Assembly: GCA_019973155.2 (NCBI GenBank)
Contig: BPQB01000063.1
Span: 62,001-126,000, forward strand
DNA from: Phanerochaete sordida
Lineage: Eukaryota > Basidiomycota > Agaricomycetes > Polyporales > Phanerochaetaceae
Reading direction: 5' to 3'
Length of the DNA: 64,000 nucleotides
The notes under the pieces were generated by a model. It was not told the origin of the DNA. It worked only from the letters and a program-made list of their open reading frames with translations, and ran no database searches. Below are positions 44,001 through 53,331 of this stretch, piece by piece (position 1 is the stretch's first letter; every line of letters begins with the position of its first letter). The position numbers were made by a program, and so were the translations under genes.

Positions 44001-47000
44001 CTAAGACGGTGGTCACGAAAATTGTCAATGCGCTTACCTCCCAGATGGAGACAGGTGGGCCTATGGTGTGTAGTCATCTTCTCGGATATCCTGACCATTA
44101 CACCGACAAGAAATTCATCCCTTGTTATTGGTACTCGTACGCGATGCATACGCAGCGCGACTTTGCCTCTCAGGATGAAGGGCAGGACATCGATGTGGAT
44201 GATGCATCACCATGGGACGATGACGATAGAGAACGCGTGGGTCTCTCCCTGGAGGAAGGTCGGATCGCTACTCACTGTCGACTTGATCATTGGATTCATC
44301 GACCTGACGAGTTTGCCCATGTCACGTTACATGATTATTTGGTGACCACGGTGGTCAAGCGGCTGACTCGGTCGATGAGACAATCGTTAGAACGGAATGC
44401 CGGAATCCGGAGTGTCCGCGTTAACGCGGGTGGTGATGATGAGTCCAGTGACGAAGAAGAGGATGCCGATGACGGCCCTTGTGTCGATGTGCCTTATCCT
44501 TTCCAGCCGGAGCATCCTCTGCATGAGACTCACGCAGTTTTTCGACGACCAGTTGCCTCTGAGTTTATACTGAACTTCATCGGATCCAATCTACCACGGC
44601 GTGACAAAGGAGATCAGGAAGCGTACTGCCGCGCGATGCTTACGTTTTTTGCACCTATGGGATGGAGGAGGGGTTCGGACTTACGGCGCGACAACGAGTC
44701 GTGGGCCGACGCCTTTGCACGCACCGAGTTTGAGGTTGAACACGTTCGCATCATGAACAACATGAATTTACTGTATGAGTGCCAGGACAGTCGGGACGAT
44801 TACAGTCTCCAGCGGCGCAACCAGGCACAAGGGTCTGCCCCTCCTATCGTTCTTTCGGACGATGAGTTAGACAATCTAGATCACCAGAAGTCAGAGGAAG
44901 ACTTCATGCGCACCATGATGAGTACCGGTCAGAGCGACGGTTTGGATGGGCCGATGTTTGACCTCGGCCCGAAATCCGGGGCGCATAGATTAGAGATGGA
45001 GCGTATGGATTCTTTGCTTGCTGCGCTGGACGCGCAGGACGCTTCTTCGTTTAAGGTTGGGGCTGTCTCCGCTCCTACTCCCGTTGCAGTGCCCAACCGT
45101 TCCGCACATAGATGGCGAGAAACGCTCGGCCAGGCGCGTGGCGCTCTGGTGACGGAGCGCAGGGCCGGTCTGACTGCTACCTTGGATCCAAGTGGTTCAC
45201 CTGCGGTAAGCAGACAACACGGCGCGTCCGGACCATCTACGAACACGGTGACTGAGCTGTCCTTGCAAGATTTAGAGCGACAGGAATGGGTCACCGCACG
45301 AACAGGGATTGACGCCTTAAGCCCATCTACGCATATGGAGGACGTTATCACCCGCTTTACTTTGAATGCTGAGCAGAGGCGGGCATTCTTGCTTGTTGCG
45401 TCGCACTTGGTGAACCCGCATGCACCTCAATTGTTGATGTATCTCGGTGGCACCGGAGGCACTGGGAAATCCCAGGTCATCAAAGCAATCTCAACGTTTT
45501 TGGAGGAACGACAGGAGGCTCACCACTTCGTCCTGGCAGCTCCTACCGGGTCTGCGGCCTGCGGCATCGGAGGTTCTACATATCATTCGCTCCTGTCGTT
45601 TGGTATGACTGAGAACACCGGATTGGCATCGCTTGCTAAAGTGCAGCACACGTTGGGCGGCGTACGCGTTTTGCTTCTAGATGAGGTATCTATGGTATCT
45701 CCCAAGGACTTTTACCGCATCAGCGCGCAGGTAGCCTTAGCGTTTAACAATCCGGGCCAGCCGTTTGGGGGTAAAAGCGTTATTGTCGCTGGTGACTTCG
45801 CGCAGCTGGCTCCGGCGGGCCCTGGACAGTATCCGCTATATTCGAAGCACATAGGCATGGACACTAGTGGACTCACGGACTCCGGCCAACGAAACGCTCT
45901 CGGACGCTCTATCTGGCAGTTCTTCACGACAGTTGTTATTCTACGGCAGAACATGCGTCAGCTGGGTGTGTCTGCCGAAGACGATGCGTTCCGTACCGCG
46001 TTGACGAATATGCGTTACGGTGCTTGTACGCCCGCAGATGTGGCTCTGCTGAATACTCGCGTCGCCACCGGCGCACACGGTCGGCCGTCGCTGAACAGTC
46101 CCGAGTTTAAAGATGTGTCAATCATCACTGCGCGAAACACGCACCGGGACGCGATCAACAACGCTCGTGCTGAGCGATTCGCTGCTGAGCGCGGTCTCGT
46201 TCTAGAAAGCTTCTATTCTGTCGACGAGCTTTGCCATGCGGAAGAAAATGACTCGACAGCCGGTATGCAGCGTTCTGCGTGGCGCGGAAAGGCCCGGCAG
46301 TTTACGCACATCAGCCCGGCACTGCGGGAAGAGCTATGGGCCTTGCCTCCCACAGAGACCGACCAGGTTGCTGGTGTTCTTCGCCTGTGCGTCGGGATGC
46401 CTGTCATGTTGAAGTATAACGAAGCTACGGAATTGGGGGTGACGAACGGCGCCGACGCTATAGTTGTGGGGTGGACTGCAAAGGCCATAAGCTTGGACAG
46501 GAAACGACTCACGACAGTATTTGTTCGACTAGTGAATCCGCCGAAACCGGTGAGCATCGAAGGCCTGCCAGAAAATGTAGTGCCCATTGCGTACGGTAGC
46601 AAACGCGTGCAGTGTATCCTACCTGACGACAGTCACGTGTGGGTCTATCGCGAACAGGTGATGATCCTGCTCAATTTCGCAATGACTGACTTCGGCGCCC
46701 AAGGCAGGACGCGTCCCGCGAACCCTGTGGATCTTCGTTACTGTCGTGGACACCAATCGATATATACGTGCCTTTCGCGCTCTGCCACTCTGGCGGGTTC
46801 TCTCATCCTGGCGAAGTTTGACAGTAGGAAGATATCGAGCGGTATGAGTGATGACCTTCGTTTGGAACTGCGCCACTTAGAGATTTTGGACGACGTCACG
46901 CGGATGAGAGTGGACGGGACCTTGCCGGCTGCGGTGACTGGAACATCGCGTGCGGATGTCGTGGATTCATACTACAATTATTTTGGATATCATCACGTTC

Positions 47001-48040
47001 CGCCGCATGTGCACGCGGCCTTGAGTTGGCAAGACGTACCTGTACAGTGCATCCGCGCACCATCCCAGCCTTCCAAGTGGCGCATCGTAGGAATGGACGA
47101 GGAGGAGCAACCGGGTGGGTCCACTCGAAAGCGTAAACGCGCTGCGGAACGGTCAAAGTCGAACCGACCAGCTCCCTCTCTGAGAATCAGTCCCACTGGA
47201 TTAGTCTGGGATCGGCGGAACTGGAGTTGTGCTTACGACGCGGTCCTCACGGTGTTGTTCAACACACGGCTGGAGCATGGAACACCGTGGGTGGAACAGG
47301 TCACTGGCAATCCCATTTTAGCCGTCGTAGCAGATGGCTTTACGAGGATGAACACCCGCCAAGGGCTCTCGTTCGAGACTGTACGCGACGAGATGCGGGA
47401 CATGCTCGCATTCGCAAATATTCAAGGGTGTCCGAGGTCCGGTCCCAGGACCTCCGACATCGTATGCTTGTTGAACGCGTTGTTTGCCCCCGCTCAGCCT
47501 TACCTGCACACTCGTTACATGTGCAACGTCTGTGGCCTGCAATCCCTCCCTCACGCGGTCTCCACTTACATGTGGTCCACGAGCTCTCCTCGCTTGGAGT
47601 TATCTCATCAACCGTCCGAGCCCAATCAGTCCAACGTCCGCTCCGAAGATATTATCTGCTCCCTGCTGGCCGGTGAGCATACAATGGCCTGTCCCTGCTG
47701 CCAAAGCCCAAGTTCCTACACTCTCCGCGGCGTGTACACATGCCCGCCTCCCTATATCTTTCTGCATATCGACGCGCGACCTTCCTCGCCCTGTGTTCTC
47801 ACCTCCCAAGTGTCGCACGTCATCAACGGTCGCAGGTCGTCGTGGAAACTGTTCGGAGCAATATATTACGGTGCTGACCACTTCACGGCACGGTTCTGGC
47901 AACAGGACGGGGGCTGTTGGTACCACGACGGGGTCGCGACAGGAGAAAGATGCATACAACAGAGCGGAACACAAGGGACATTGGATAGGGCGTACGGACG
48001 CGAGTTGTCACTGGCCATGTATGTACTGCTGCCTTCATGA
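41036..48040 (+). CDS. Helitron Rep-helicase with C-terminal cysteine-peptidase-like domain
   Basis: A single uninterrupted frame of more than 2330 codons. Numbers below count from 40775, where the open frame begins; 41036 is its first ATG (codon 88). An N-terminal Helitron-like region is followed by the HUH motif LTLHLHLLLW (His 845, 847) and the two-tyrosine motif AYVTDYITKPG (Tyr 1036, 1040) that nick and rejoin DNA. The PIF1-like helicase has Walker A GGTGGTGKS (~1558) and Walker B LLLDEVSM (Asp 1636). After a basic linker, residues ~2140-2421 resemble a ubiquitin-specific-protease fold: a Cys box NWSCAYDAVLTVLF (Cys 2152), paired CxxC motifs, and a His box GADHFTARFW (His 2369) followed by a WYHDG strand. 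All signature residues are present, so the enzyme looks functional. Confidence 0.88.
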   Translation: MIRECPVAFKAWCSCPLGFFTTRCLPYPRVVRPSGGRVWQPTHPGHVSASPLRGGAHRARIPVVDVRAFPVVQGNLNGLLDGDNVVAEEFVVRDVPCGPDHVVLAAPISFMTQYVSLSQLRVYCKAHRLACNTRTPMALLREMAMTHECEGGCPDVKWLFKRPVVSRCRGPSHRYQPVRRDDSLPCRFPPSPPTAEHIAGIVRRWVDASSPEALAEGPCGVCARTSLASSLIEIGMADPILQPLFDRAEEVLPLELQGDSSQMLCRAGCDPVRRTVRACPECASALYKNKQVPFLSLANGLWLGEVPDELQDLSFVEKIMVARYRHNVCVVSVGTGARKMHANAVVFSQPVAKFYHKLPPTAEEVGDVLAILFTGPCKPTEEEFKRTPLLIRKAKVLAALEWLKVHHPQYLDLQISMENLEQFPENQPPVAWFYQQSDGSVSSAAMAVSDQESPGVDEGMCSFAVHGVCADNVSELSHDRRVALAIRHLKEGGKVLGYGQKHEPAGTFRNAKIYGGMFPWLFPYGVGSFGCRTMLRDVPRKTHTRYMLNYFDRRFQVDDYFAFLVYNEDQMKASSRGGYVLVEKRKVPDLAHKVLDLDMDVLNRLIARGEQHAFIPPQTEEERRCYDVLDLIDQVAGHVPGSLEQKKRQRSEVRSMIYRYGVPIFFITFAPTESKNPICLYFCGEPVDLFDYCSMKTPDRERLRAVVDNPVACARFFNLMVRLFIEHVLRAGSAEDGLFGRTSGYYGTVEQQGRLTLHLHLLLWIAGSYSPAEMRERAMDASSTFATELISWLDGVHQGQFSTGTADEVKTRLHSMGMPPQRMSPKPWWPDPSIARPTPPPADLADLAALDVWYEQMLTVSDDVVWLNNMHDKRHAKGCRRPPRYHCRGRYPRDIIEETRADPEDGSVHLKKKESWLNTFSPALSYVMRCNTDVSCLLSGTQVRAVIAYVTDYITKPGLKTYAIFETVRNILANTVDIVSSSPSRVLAAKTVVTKIVNALTSQMETGGPMVCSHLLGYPDHYTDKKFIPCYWYSYAMHTQRDFASQDEGQDIDVDDASPWDDDDRERVGLSLEEGRIATHCRLDHWIHRPDEFAHVTLHDYLVTTVVKRLTRSMRQSLERNAGIRSVRVNAGGDDESSDEEEDADDGPCVDVPYPFQPEHPLHETHAVFRRPVASEFILNFIGSNLPRRDKGDQEAYCRAMLTFFAPMGWRRGSDLRRDNESWADAFARTEFEVEHVRIMNNMNLLYECQDSRDDYSLQRRNQAQGSAPPIVLSDDELDNLDHQKSEEDFMRTMMSTGQSDGLDGPMFDLGPKSGAHRLEMERMDSLLAALDAQDASSFKVGAVSAPTPVAVPNRSAHRWRETLGQARGALVTERRAGLTATLDPSGSPAVSRQHGASGPSTNTVTELSLQDLERQEWVTARTGIDALSPSTHMEDVITRFTLNAEQRRAFLLVASHLVNPHAPQLLMYLGGTGGTGKSQVIKAISTFLEERQEAHHFVLAAPTGSAACGIGGSTYHSLLSFGMTENTGLASLAKVQHTLGGVRVLLLDEVSMVSPKDFYRISAQVALAFNNPGQPFGGKSVIVAGDFAQLAPAGPGQYPLYSKHIGMDTSGLTDSGQRNALGRSIWQFFTTVVILRQNMRQLGVSAEDDAFRTALTNMRYGACTPADVALLNTRVATGAHGRPSLNSPEFKDVSIITARNTHRDAINNARAERFAAERGLVLESFYSVDELCHAEENDSTAGMQRSAWRGKARQFTHISPALREELWALPPTETDQVAGVLRLCVGMPVMLKYNEATELGVTNGADAIVVGWTAKAISLDRKRLTTVFVRLVNPPKPVSIEGLPENVVPIAYGSKRVQCILPDDSHVWVYREQVMILLNFAMTDFGAQGRTRPANPVDLRYCRGHQSIYTCLSRSATLAGSLILAKFDSRKISSGMSDDLRLELRHLEILDDVTRMRVDGTLPAAVTGTSRADVVDSYYNYFGYHHVPPHVHAALSWQDVPVQCIRAPSQPSKWRIVGMDEEEQPGGSTRKRKRAAERSKSNRPAPSLRISPTGLVWDRRNWSCAYDAVLTVLFNTRLEHGTPWVEQVTGNPILAVVADGFTRMNTRQGLSFETVRDEMRDMLAFANIQGCPRSGPRTSDIVCLLNALFAPAQPYLHTRYMCNVCGLQSLPHAVSTYMWSTSSPRLELSHQPSEPNQSNVRSEDIICSLLAGEHTMACPCCQSPSSYTLRGVYTCPPPYIFLHIDARPSSPCVLTSQVSHVINGRRSSWKLFGAIYYGADHFTARFWQQDGGCWYHDGVATGERCIQQSGTQGTLDRAYGRELSLAMYVLLPS

Positions 48041-48084
48041 CTGGTCCATCATCCCTTCCACGTCGTCAATGGCAAAGGTTTCCT

Positions 48085-49168
48085 TCACTGGCACAGACTT
48101 CGCAGGAGGCGCACTAGTCCCTGCCTTAATCTGTGACGATTGTCAATTCGTCGCTGCTCCTCTGTTCCCGACCGCACCACACGACTTACCTCCTTAGGCT
48201 CCGAGACCCAGGCTTGCTCTTTCAAACGGATGATACGTTGCATGCTCATGTACACCCGTAGCTCGCGGCGGCGGTCGCGTACAAGAGTGAAGACGTCAAA
48301 GGTTGCGGTGACGTCGACGAAGTCCCCGCGGCGAACGAGCAGCCTGTTAGCGAGGACGATTTTGTTGTCCTCTCGCTGGACGGCAATTTCGATCGCTCGC
48401 TTTGGCGTCCAGGCGTGCTTAATCTTCGCGGCATCCGCCCTCCGGCTTTCACCTGGCATCGCCGGTAGGGTGACGGCGTCGCTGGATGTGTTCTGAACGT
48501 TCGTGGTCAACGGCAACTCATCCTACGGTTTCCCAATATGTGCGTACCTTGTCGAACACCCGACGTTGCAACAACAGTAGACGGTCCTTGGCGCCCGGGG
48601 AACTGCGTGCGTCCACCGACCGTCTGATCAGTTCGAAGAGGTTGTTGACGGTTTGCAGCTGCGCCATATATGGCTCTTTCTGGCCTCCGGCGTGCAACGT
48701 CAACGTCTGTTCCGCCCGCGCGGCACCTGTTTCAGTGCTGAACTTCGTCAGTCCCCGCTCACGATCCATACGCGACCACTCACCGATCCCAGTCTCCTAG
48801 AGCGCTCAGCTGACAGGCGAACACATAGCCTTGCAAACGTATAGTGACCTGGCAAGCTGTCGCCGTAGGATCGCTCGGTTCGTAGAGGACGAGGTATTTG
48901 TGCGTTCCTTCCACCTTTTCAACGTACGCCCAAGTGAGGATGTCGTTCAGTGTTTCAGGGACCACATCTTCGCCCCGAAGACCACTGAGGTCGGTAGGGT
49001 CCTTCGACACCACAGGAACCCCGGCCCACATGTCCCGGACGAACGCGCCGTTCCCTGACGCGATGAGTGGTGTTGGCGTACACTGGGTATGAACGCTCAC
49101 ATCGAATGAAGGACATCGTTGTGGACTTACACGGCCCGGACAGAATAGGTCTTATAGACACAGTGCAT
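48085..49168 (-). CDS. Helitron-associated OB-fold-like protein
   Basis: Exons can be joined in phase from ATG 49168 (MHCVYKTYSV) through CTPTPLIASGNGAF. A 45-bp intron near 48748 leads to EQTLTLHAGGQK, and a short intron near 48520 leads to the C-terminal part. That part contains VLANRLLVRRGDFVDVTATF and ELRVYMSMQRIIRLKE, a strand pattern expected of an OB-fold. The same-frame sequence upstream (to about 49380) also reads like protein (VLTVANVSGETAQVRITSV) but is cut by a TAG at 49184-49186, so the N-terminus may be truncated or spliced differently. Replication protein A-like single-strand binders are known passengers of some Helitrons; that role is inference here. It is transcribed away from the gene at 49594. 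Confidence 0.5.
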
Positions 49169-49490
49169 GCGCCCGCCCGAACACTATGCAGTGGCATCCC
49201 TCGGCACCAGCAGTGACCCAATCATCCACTCCCGTGTGACCGAAGTGATGCGGACCTGAGCCGTTTCCCCCGAAACATTTGCGACGGTCAACACATGACG
49301 CTGAGCTCTCGACCTGCTTTGCGTCCTCATGCCGAGCCTTTCTACAGGGGTTGCTCTGTCAGCCGTTCGGACTGTCGTCACCCGGGCAGACTTTGCCTCG
49401 TGGTTCAGCGGGACACCATAATAAGAAGTCGATCAGGGCACCTTGAAGTAGATATCCAATACGGTCCTTTCAAGTGACCACACGGCGCAG

Positions 49491-49537
49491 CATTAGGAGC
49501 GTCGACGAGCATCGCGCTACGACCTGCGCTCCTAATG
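49491..49537. promoter_or_regulatory. Inverted repeat in the divergent promoter of the OB-gene pair
   Basis: CATTAGGAGCG (49491-49501) is perfectly complemented by CGCTCCTAATG (49527-49537), 25 bp apart. Weaker symmetry continues outward (CCTTTCAAG / TTCAAAAGG). It lies between the two divergent reading frames and could be a shared operator or an Rep-binding site. Confidence 0.55.
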
Positions 49538-49593
49538 GTTCAAAAGGGACTGTGCGACACTCACCCTCCTGCGCATCACTCCGTCCCCATATC

Positions 49594-51088
49594 ATGCCTC
49601 CTCGTCAAGCAACGCCCATGCCCGAGATCGAAGAGCCCGCCCACAAGCGTGCCCGGTAAGCCGGGCCTGTCGTTAATCGTGCGTTACACTGAAGCCTCTG
49701 GCGAACAGTAAGGCTCCAGTGGCCTCCAACACTGTCGACAAACCCGAGGGCCCCAGCGCACCCGTGGGTAAAGGAACGCGCGGCCAGAGCAAGAAGGCTG
49801 AGGAGAACAAGGTGGATGGCCAGGCTCCTGCAGCCCCTGTCCGCGACATCGAAAGGTACCTCGGCGTTATGGCATATCGCGCCCATCAGCTAACTCACGC
49901 ACACAGCTCGTCGAAGTCGGCCGATGCAGGGGACGGAACCTCTGTTGGGAAAGAAACGGCCGGTCCGGTCAATAAGCCCGACGACATCACGGTCGCCCAG
50001 AACACCCCCGCCTCCGCAGAACACGGTGCCGACAGGTAAGACAATGTCCCACGTCACTCGCGGGGCTGCGCTGACTGTCACGCGATGCTTAGCTCTTCCT
50101 CGGCTTCCGGTACCATCGACAGTACGGGGACAGATCACAGTGGTCACGCCGCGACGGACGACGCTGTGAGTACCCTGACACCTCACTATCTCACTATGTC
50201 GATCATCTCACTCACGCTTAGCAGGAAATATTCACTTGCGACGTCCGGGCCTACTTCGACCAAGAGCTTGTCGATCGCTTCAACAGCGTCAACCTCTACT
50301 GCAACGAAACAAGCGGATGCGCGACGCTATCCACCGTCCCTTTGGAGAGCCTTGACTGGGGCAACTCACAAGGCAAAGGCTACAAAGGTGAAAGCTGGCT
50401 CGCCTGGGGGTCTCACCGCCTCACGCTCTGGGGTGTCGTTGAGGTAGCCTTCAACGACCTCCATGAGAACGGGCGACCAGTCGGTACCTCGGCTCTGCGC
50501 TTCCGTCCGCTCCTCAACCGCGACTGGGCGACCGCGGCCCACTTCATGACAGCGAGACGGGAGCCGGCACGCGGTGAGTTCCACCTGGCCATGGTCCTGT
50601 ACGGTCTAACTTGCGTCACCAGAGGAGTGGCAGACCGACACCTTTCGCGCTTCTAAGTTCATGAACGCCGCTAGCGTACCCGAGCAGCATGTACGTCGTC
50701 GTGATGATATGTCTTCATCGTATCCTGACGCGTGTTGTAGATGGAGCCGTTCACAGCCGTCTACGACGCTACCAATAAGTACCAGAACAAGAAGCTGATG
50801 CCCAAGATCGACGCCGCAGACATCCTCGTAGGCGACATCGTCGTCGTAGAGATGCACGTCAAGCGATTTGTCGGCACCAGGGACAAAGGCACCGACGACA
50901 CCTGTGCCACTGACGACGCAGGGTCCTCCAAGGGGGGGCGCAAGCGCGGGGGTGTACCCAAGTGGGCGCCCAAGAGGGTTTGGTCGGAGTGGGAGACATG
51001 CTTCACGCTGGAGGCAGTCTCTCTCGTGTTCAAGGGCTCTACCTTCTACACCCCTCCCGAGCCCGTCAGCGAGGACGTCGAGTTTTGA
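49594..51088 (+). CDS. Second Helitron-associated OB-fold-like protein
   Basis: There are seven exons: 49594-49655, 49709-49855, 49907-50035, 50093-50165, 50225-50573, 50623-50690 and 50741-51088. All phases agree and the product has 391 residues. The first ~135 residues are disordered (MPPRQATPMPEIEEP, KRAR-type basic patch). A folded part then starts at EIFTCDVRAYFDQELVDRF, includes WLAWGSHRLTLWGVVEV, and ends with ADILVGDIVVVEMHVKRF and FTLEAVSLVF. That last block has the same spacing of Gly-Asp and hydrophobic strands as the OB-like end of the divergent neighbour, so the two may be distant paralogues. Likely role: binding single-stranded DNA during rolling-circle transposition (inference). 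Confidence 0.6.
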
Positions 51089-51689
51089 GAAGCCTCTATC
51101 CGTGTACTTGTCTTTGACTTGTATCGCGACCGTGAGTTGTTATGCCTGCGGCTCGTTTGAGTTTGTATTTGTAGCGCTTTAAATGCACCATGGTCATGCC
51201 ACCCGTGAGCCACAGCCCAGGGAACGGAGTGACGAAGGTAAGACATGTGGGCAACTGGCGATCCACAAGATTTGCATCCGGCGTGGTTCAGTAGACGCCC
51301 GAGCGCCGCATCTCTCTCAACCGGGCGCTTACGTCTGCGTCTGCTTCTGCTCGTCGTCCCCAACTTCAGCATATATCCTTCACCTGGACTTCTCCCTGAA
51401 TCAGTACCGACCGTCATACCGAAAGATCACCAGTTGCTCAATCGCTCAATCCTACACGGTCTACACCAGCGCAGCACACATGTCTTGCTCGGAGGTCGTT
51501 CCTGCGTATGGGACGCGCATCCGTCAGTAATCGTCGAAGTCCTCGACCGTTCACCTCAACCTTACTGACCTCCCTGTGCTCTGTGTTCACATCGTAGTTC
51601 GCACATCGAACCCTCTGTCACACAGGCCGCCTGCAGTCCGTCTCCTGTCAGGGGCCTCCCACCGTCTCGATCATGCGCTCGCGTTCCTC
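51089..51689. other. Spacer between Helitron core and accessory array
   Basis: It contains a weak hairpin (AGCGCC...GGGCGCT near 51301-51328) but no CTRR-type end next to it. Open frames are short and featureless. Confidence 0.4.
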
Positions 51690-51697
51690 ATATAACA
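51690..51697 (+). promoter_or_regulatory. TATA box of the first F-box-like gene
   Basis: ATATAACA, 75 bp before the ATG at 51765; the string TATAACACC recurs at 56564. Confidence 0.5.
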
Positions 51698-51764
51698 CCC
51701 CGCGACATGCCGCTGCCGTGCCTGCGCCCCCACTTGCCGACGCCCGCCTTCCGAGCTCAATACC

Positions 51765-53247
51765 ATGCGTCTGACTTGCCCTTCCGCTGCCTCCTTGGTC
51801 CTATGTGCCTCTCCGCTTTCCCACATTCCCGCCGAGCTCGTTCGCCAGATAGCGAGAGAGCTGGTGGGAGATCAACGACACGCACTGGCGTTCGCCGCTA
51901 CAACTCGGTTCATTCGCATGGCCGTCCTACAATGTACCGTTCGGCCGTTCCTCACCGTGCCGTGGCCCACCTCCCAAAACAACCTCCCGGAAGCGTTCAT
52001 GGAGAAGTTCACTATCGACCGCGACCTCGCCCTCGCAGTTCATACCCTGCATATCTACGGTGAAGGGTACCGGTTCTCATCGCGTCCCCGAAACACGCCA
52101 TCGCCTCCCGCCGTTGTGGATGTGCAGCATGTCCAGTGCGCTGTCGCCCTCTTCCCAAAAATCGAAAAACTCATCATAAACGACGTCGACTGGGTCGCGA
52201 ACTCTGCGGACGCTGCACTCGCTGGAAATCCGTACCACCCCACCGTCTTCAACTCCCACATCTTCAGCCTCAAAGACATCGTGTTCACACGGATCAACGT
52301 CGACATCGACGCTCAACGAGCGTTCCTCAAGTGTGTCGTTGACCTACGCGCCTCTCGCTCGCTCGCGCTCGCCACATGCTCGGTCGTCTCCGCGGAACCG
52401 CATCCCCTCCGTACTCCCCGAACGCGAGGCGTCAGCGTTCTCGTCCTCGACCATGTTCACGCCATCTCCGCAACGGGGTTGTCTCGCAACGGGCCTGCGA
52501 CGTTGATGCCGGAGGTTGAGGCAGTGAAAGATTTACGCGTGCGCGGACCTCTCGGACGTTGGACCGGATCGGTGCAAAGGCTCATAGCTCGGTCGAAAGA
52601 ATCGATGAGGTCCTTGTCAATCGACATCGCACCCGCAAGCCCAGGTACGCCCCTCCGGCCTTGGCAGTAGAACAATGACTGACCGCTCTTCCTAGACATC
52701 CAGCGACGAGCACGAGGCGTACACTGGACTTGGTTTGCCTGGCCGATCAGAACATGTCGAGCGCTCGTCGACTTCACCATAGCCCCGCCGAACATCCTCG
52801 ACGACCCAGGATACGTGTGGACATGGGGATGTGTGGAGTGGGCAGCCATATCGATGCCTGCGTCGGTCGAACACCTCACGATATGTCTGGAAGGACAAAC
52901 CGAAAACGTCGACGCCGTATCAGTGCCGAACATAGCCACCTGTCTCGGCCCTCTGCCGTGGTACACGGTGTTCACCAACCTGCGTCGCGTCCGAGCAAAG
53001 TCACTCAAGATCGTCCTACGCTGCACGCTGCACACAAACGCAGGGACCGTCACAGTGTCCTGGGACGCCTTCCTACGCAGTATCGTTGAAGACCACCAGC
53101 ACCTCGCACCTGGTACGCCCCGCTCTGCGTCTCAGCCATCCTTCCGGCTCTGACGTTGCGCATCTAGACTGCGCTGTGACCTTCGGCGCGGAGCCGCCTC
53201 TCTTCCGTCTGACAGATATGGAAGGCACCTTACTGACACAAAGTTAG
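51765..53247 (+). CDS. F-box-like / leucine-rich-repeat-like protein A
   Basis: The exons are 51765-52644, 52696-53112 and 53168-53247, with introns of 51 and 55 bp. Phases agree and the product has 458 residues. The N-terminus has an F-box-like motif (SHIPAELVRQIARELVGDQR, then ALAFAATTRFIRMAV). Irregular leucine-rich strands follow (VHTLHIYGEG, KIEKLIINDVDW, VSVLVLDHVHAI, VEHLTICLEG). F-box proteins deliver substrates to SCF ubiquitin ligases, and large lineage-specific F-box sets are common in mushrooms. Reading on from exon 2 without the last intron would stop at 53153; the spliced form was preferred because of its GTACGC donor and CTGAC branch-like site. Confidence 0.6.
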
Positions 53248-53331
53248 GGACAAATAATAACGAATCTGTTTCTCCTGTCCGATCCCACCTCCTGAGGAGT
53301 GCTTCCGCCCGGCCGTTTACCCACGCGCCAT

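Larger units (their letters stand above)
40815..51088 (+). mobile_element. Helitron (rolling-circle transposon), termini not located
   Basis: It includes a full-length Rep/helicase protein and, downstream, two divergently transcribed OB-fold-like genes. The limits given are those of the coding core; the real ends lie outside. I looked for a 3' hairpin followed by CTRR after 51088 and for a 5' TC start before 40800 but found no convincing pair. Whether the accessory array to the right lies inside the element is unknown. Confidence 0.7.

Noticed and set aside
51301..51328. Hairpin AGCGCC...GGGCGCT as the Helitron 3' end
   Set aside because: Only six paired bases and no CTRR sequence 10-12 bp downstream.
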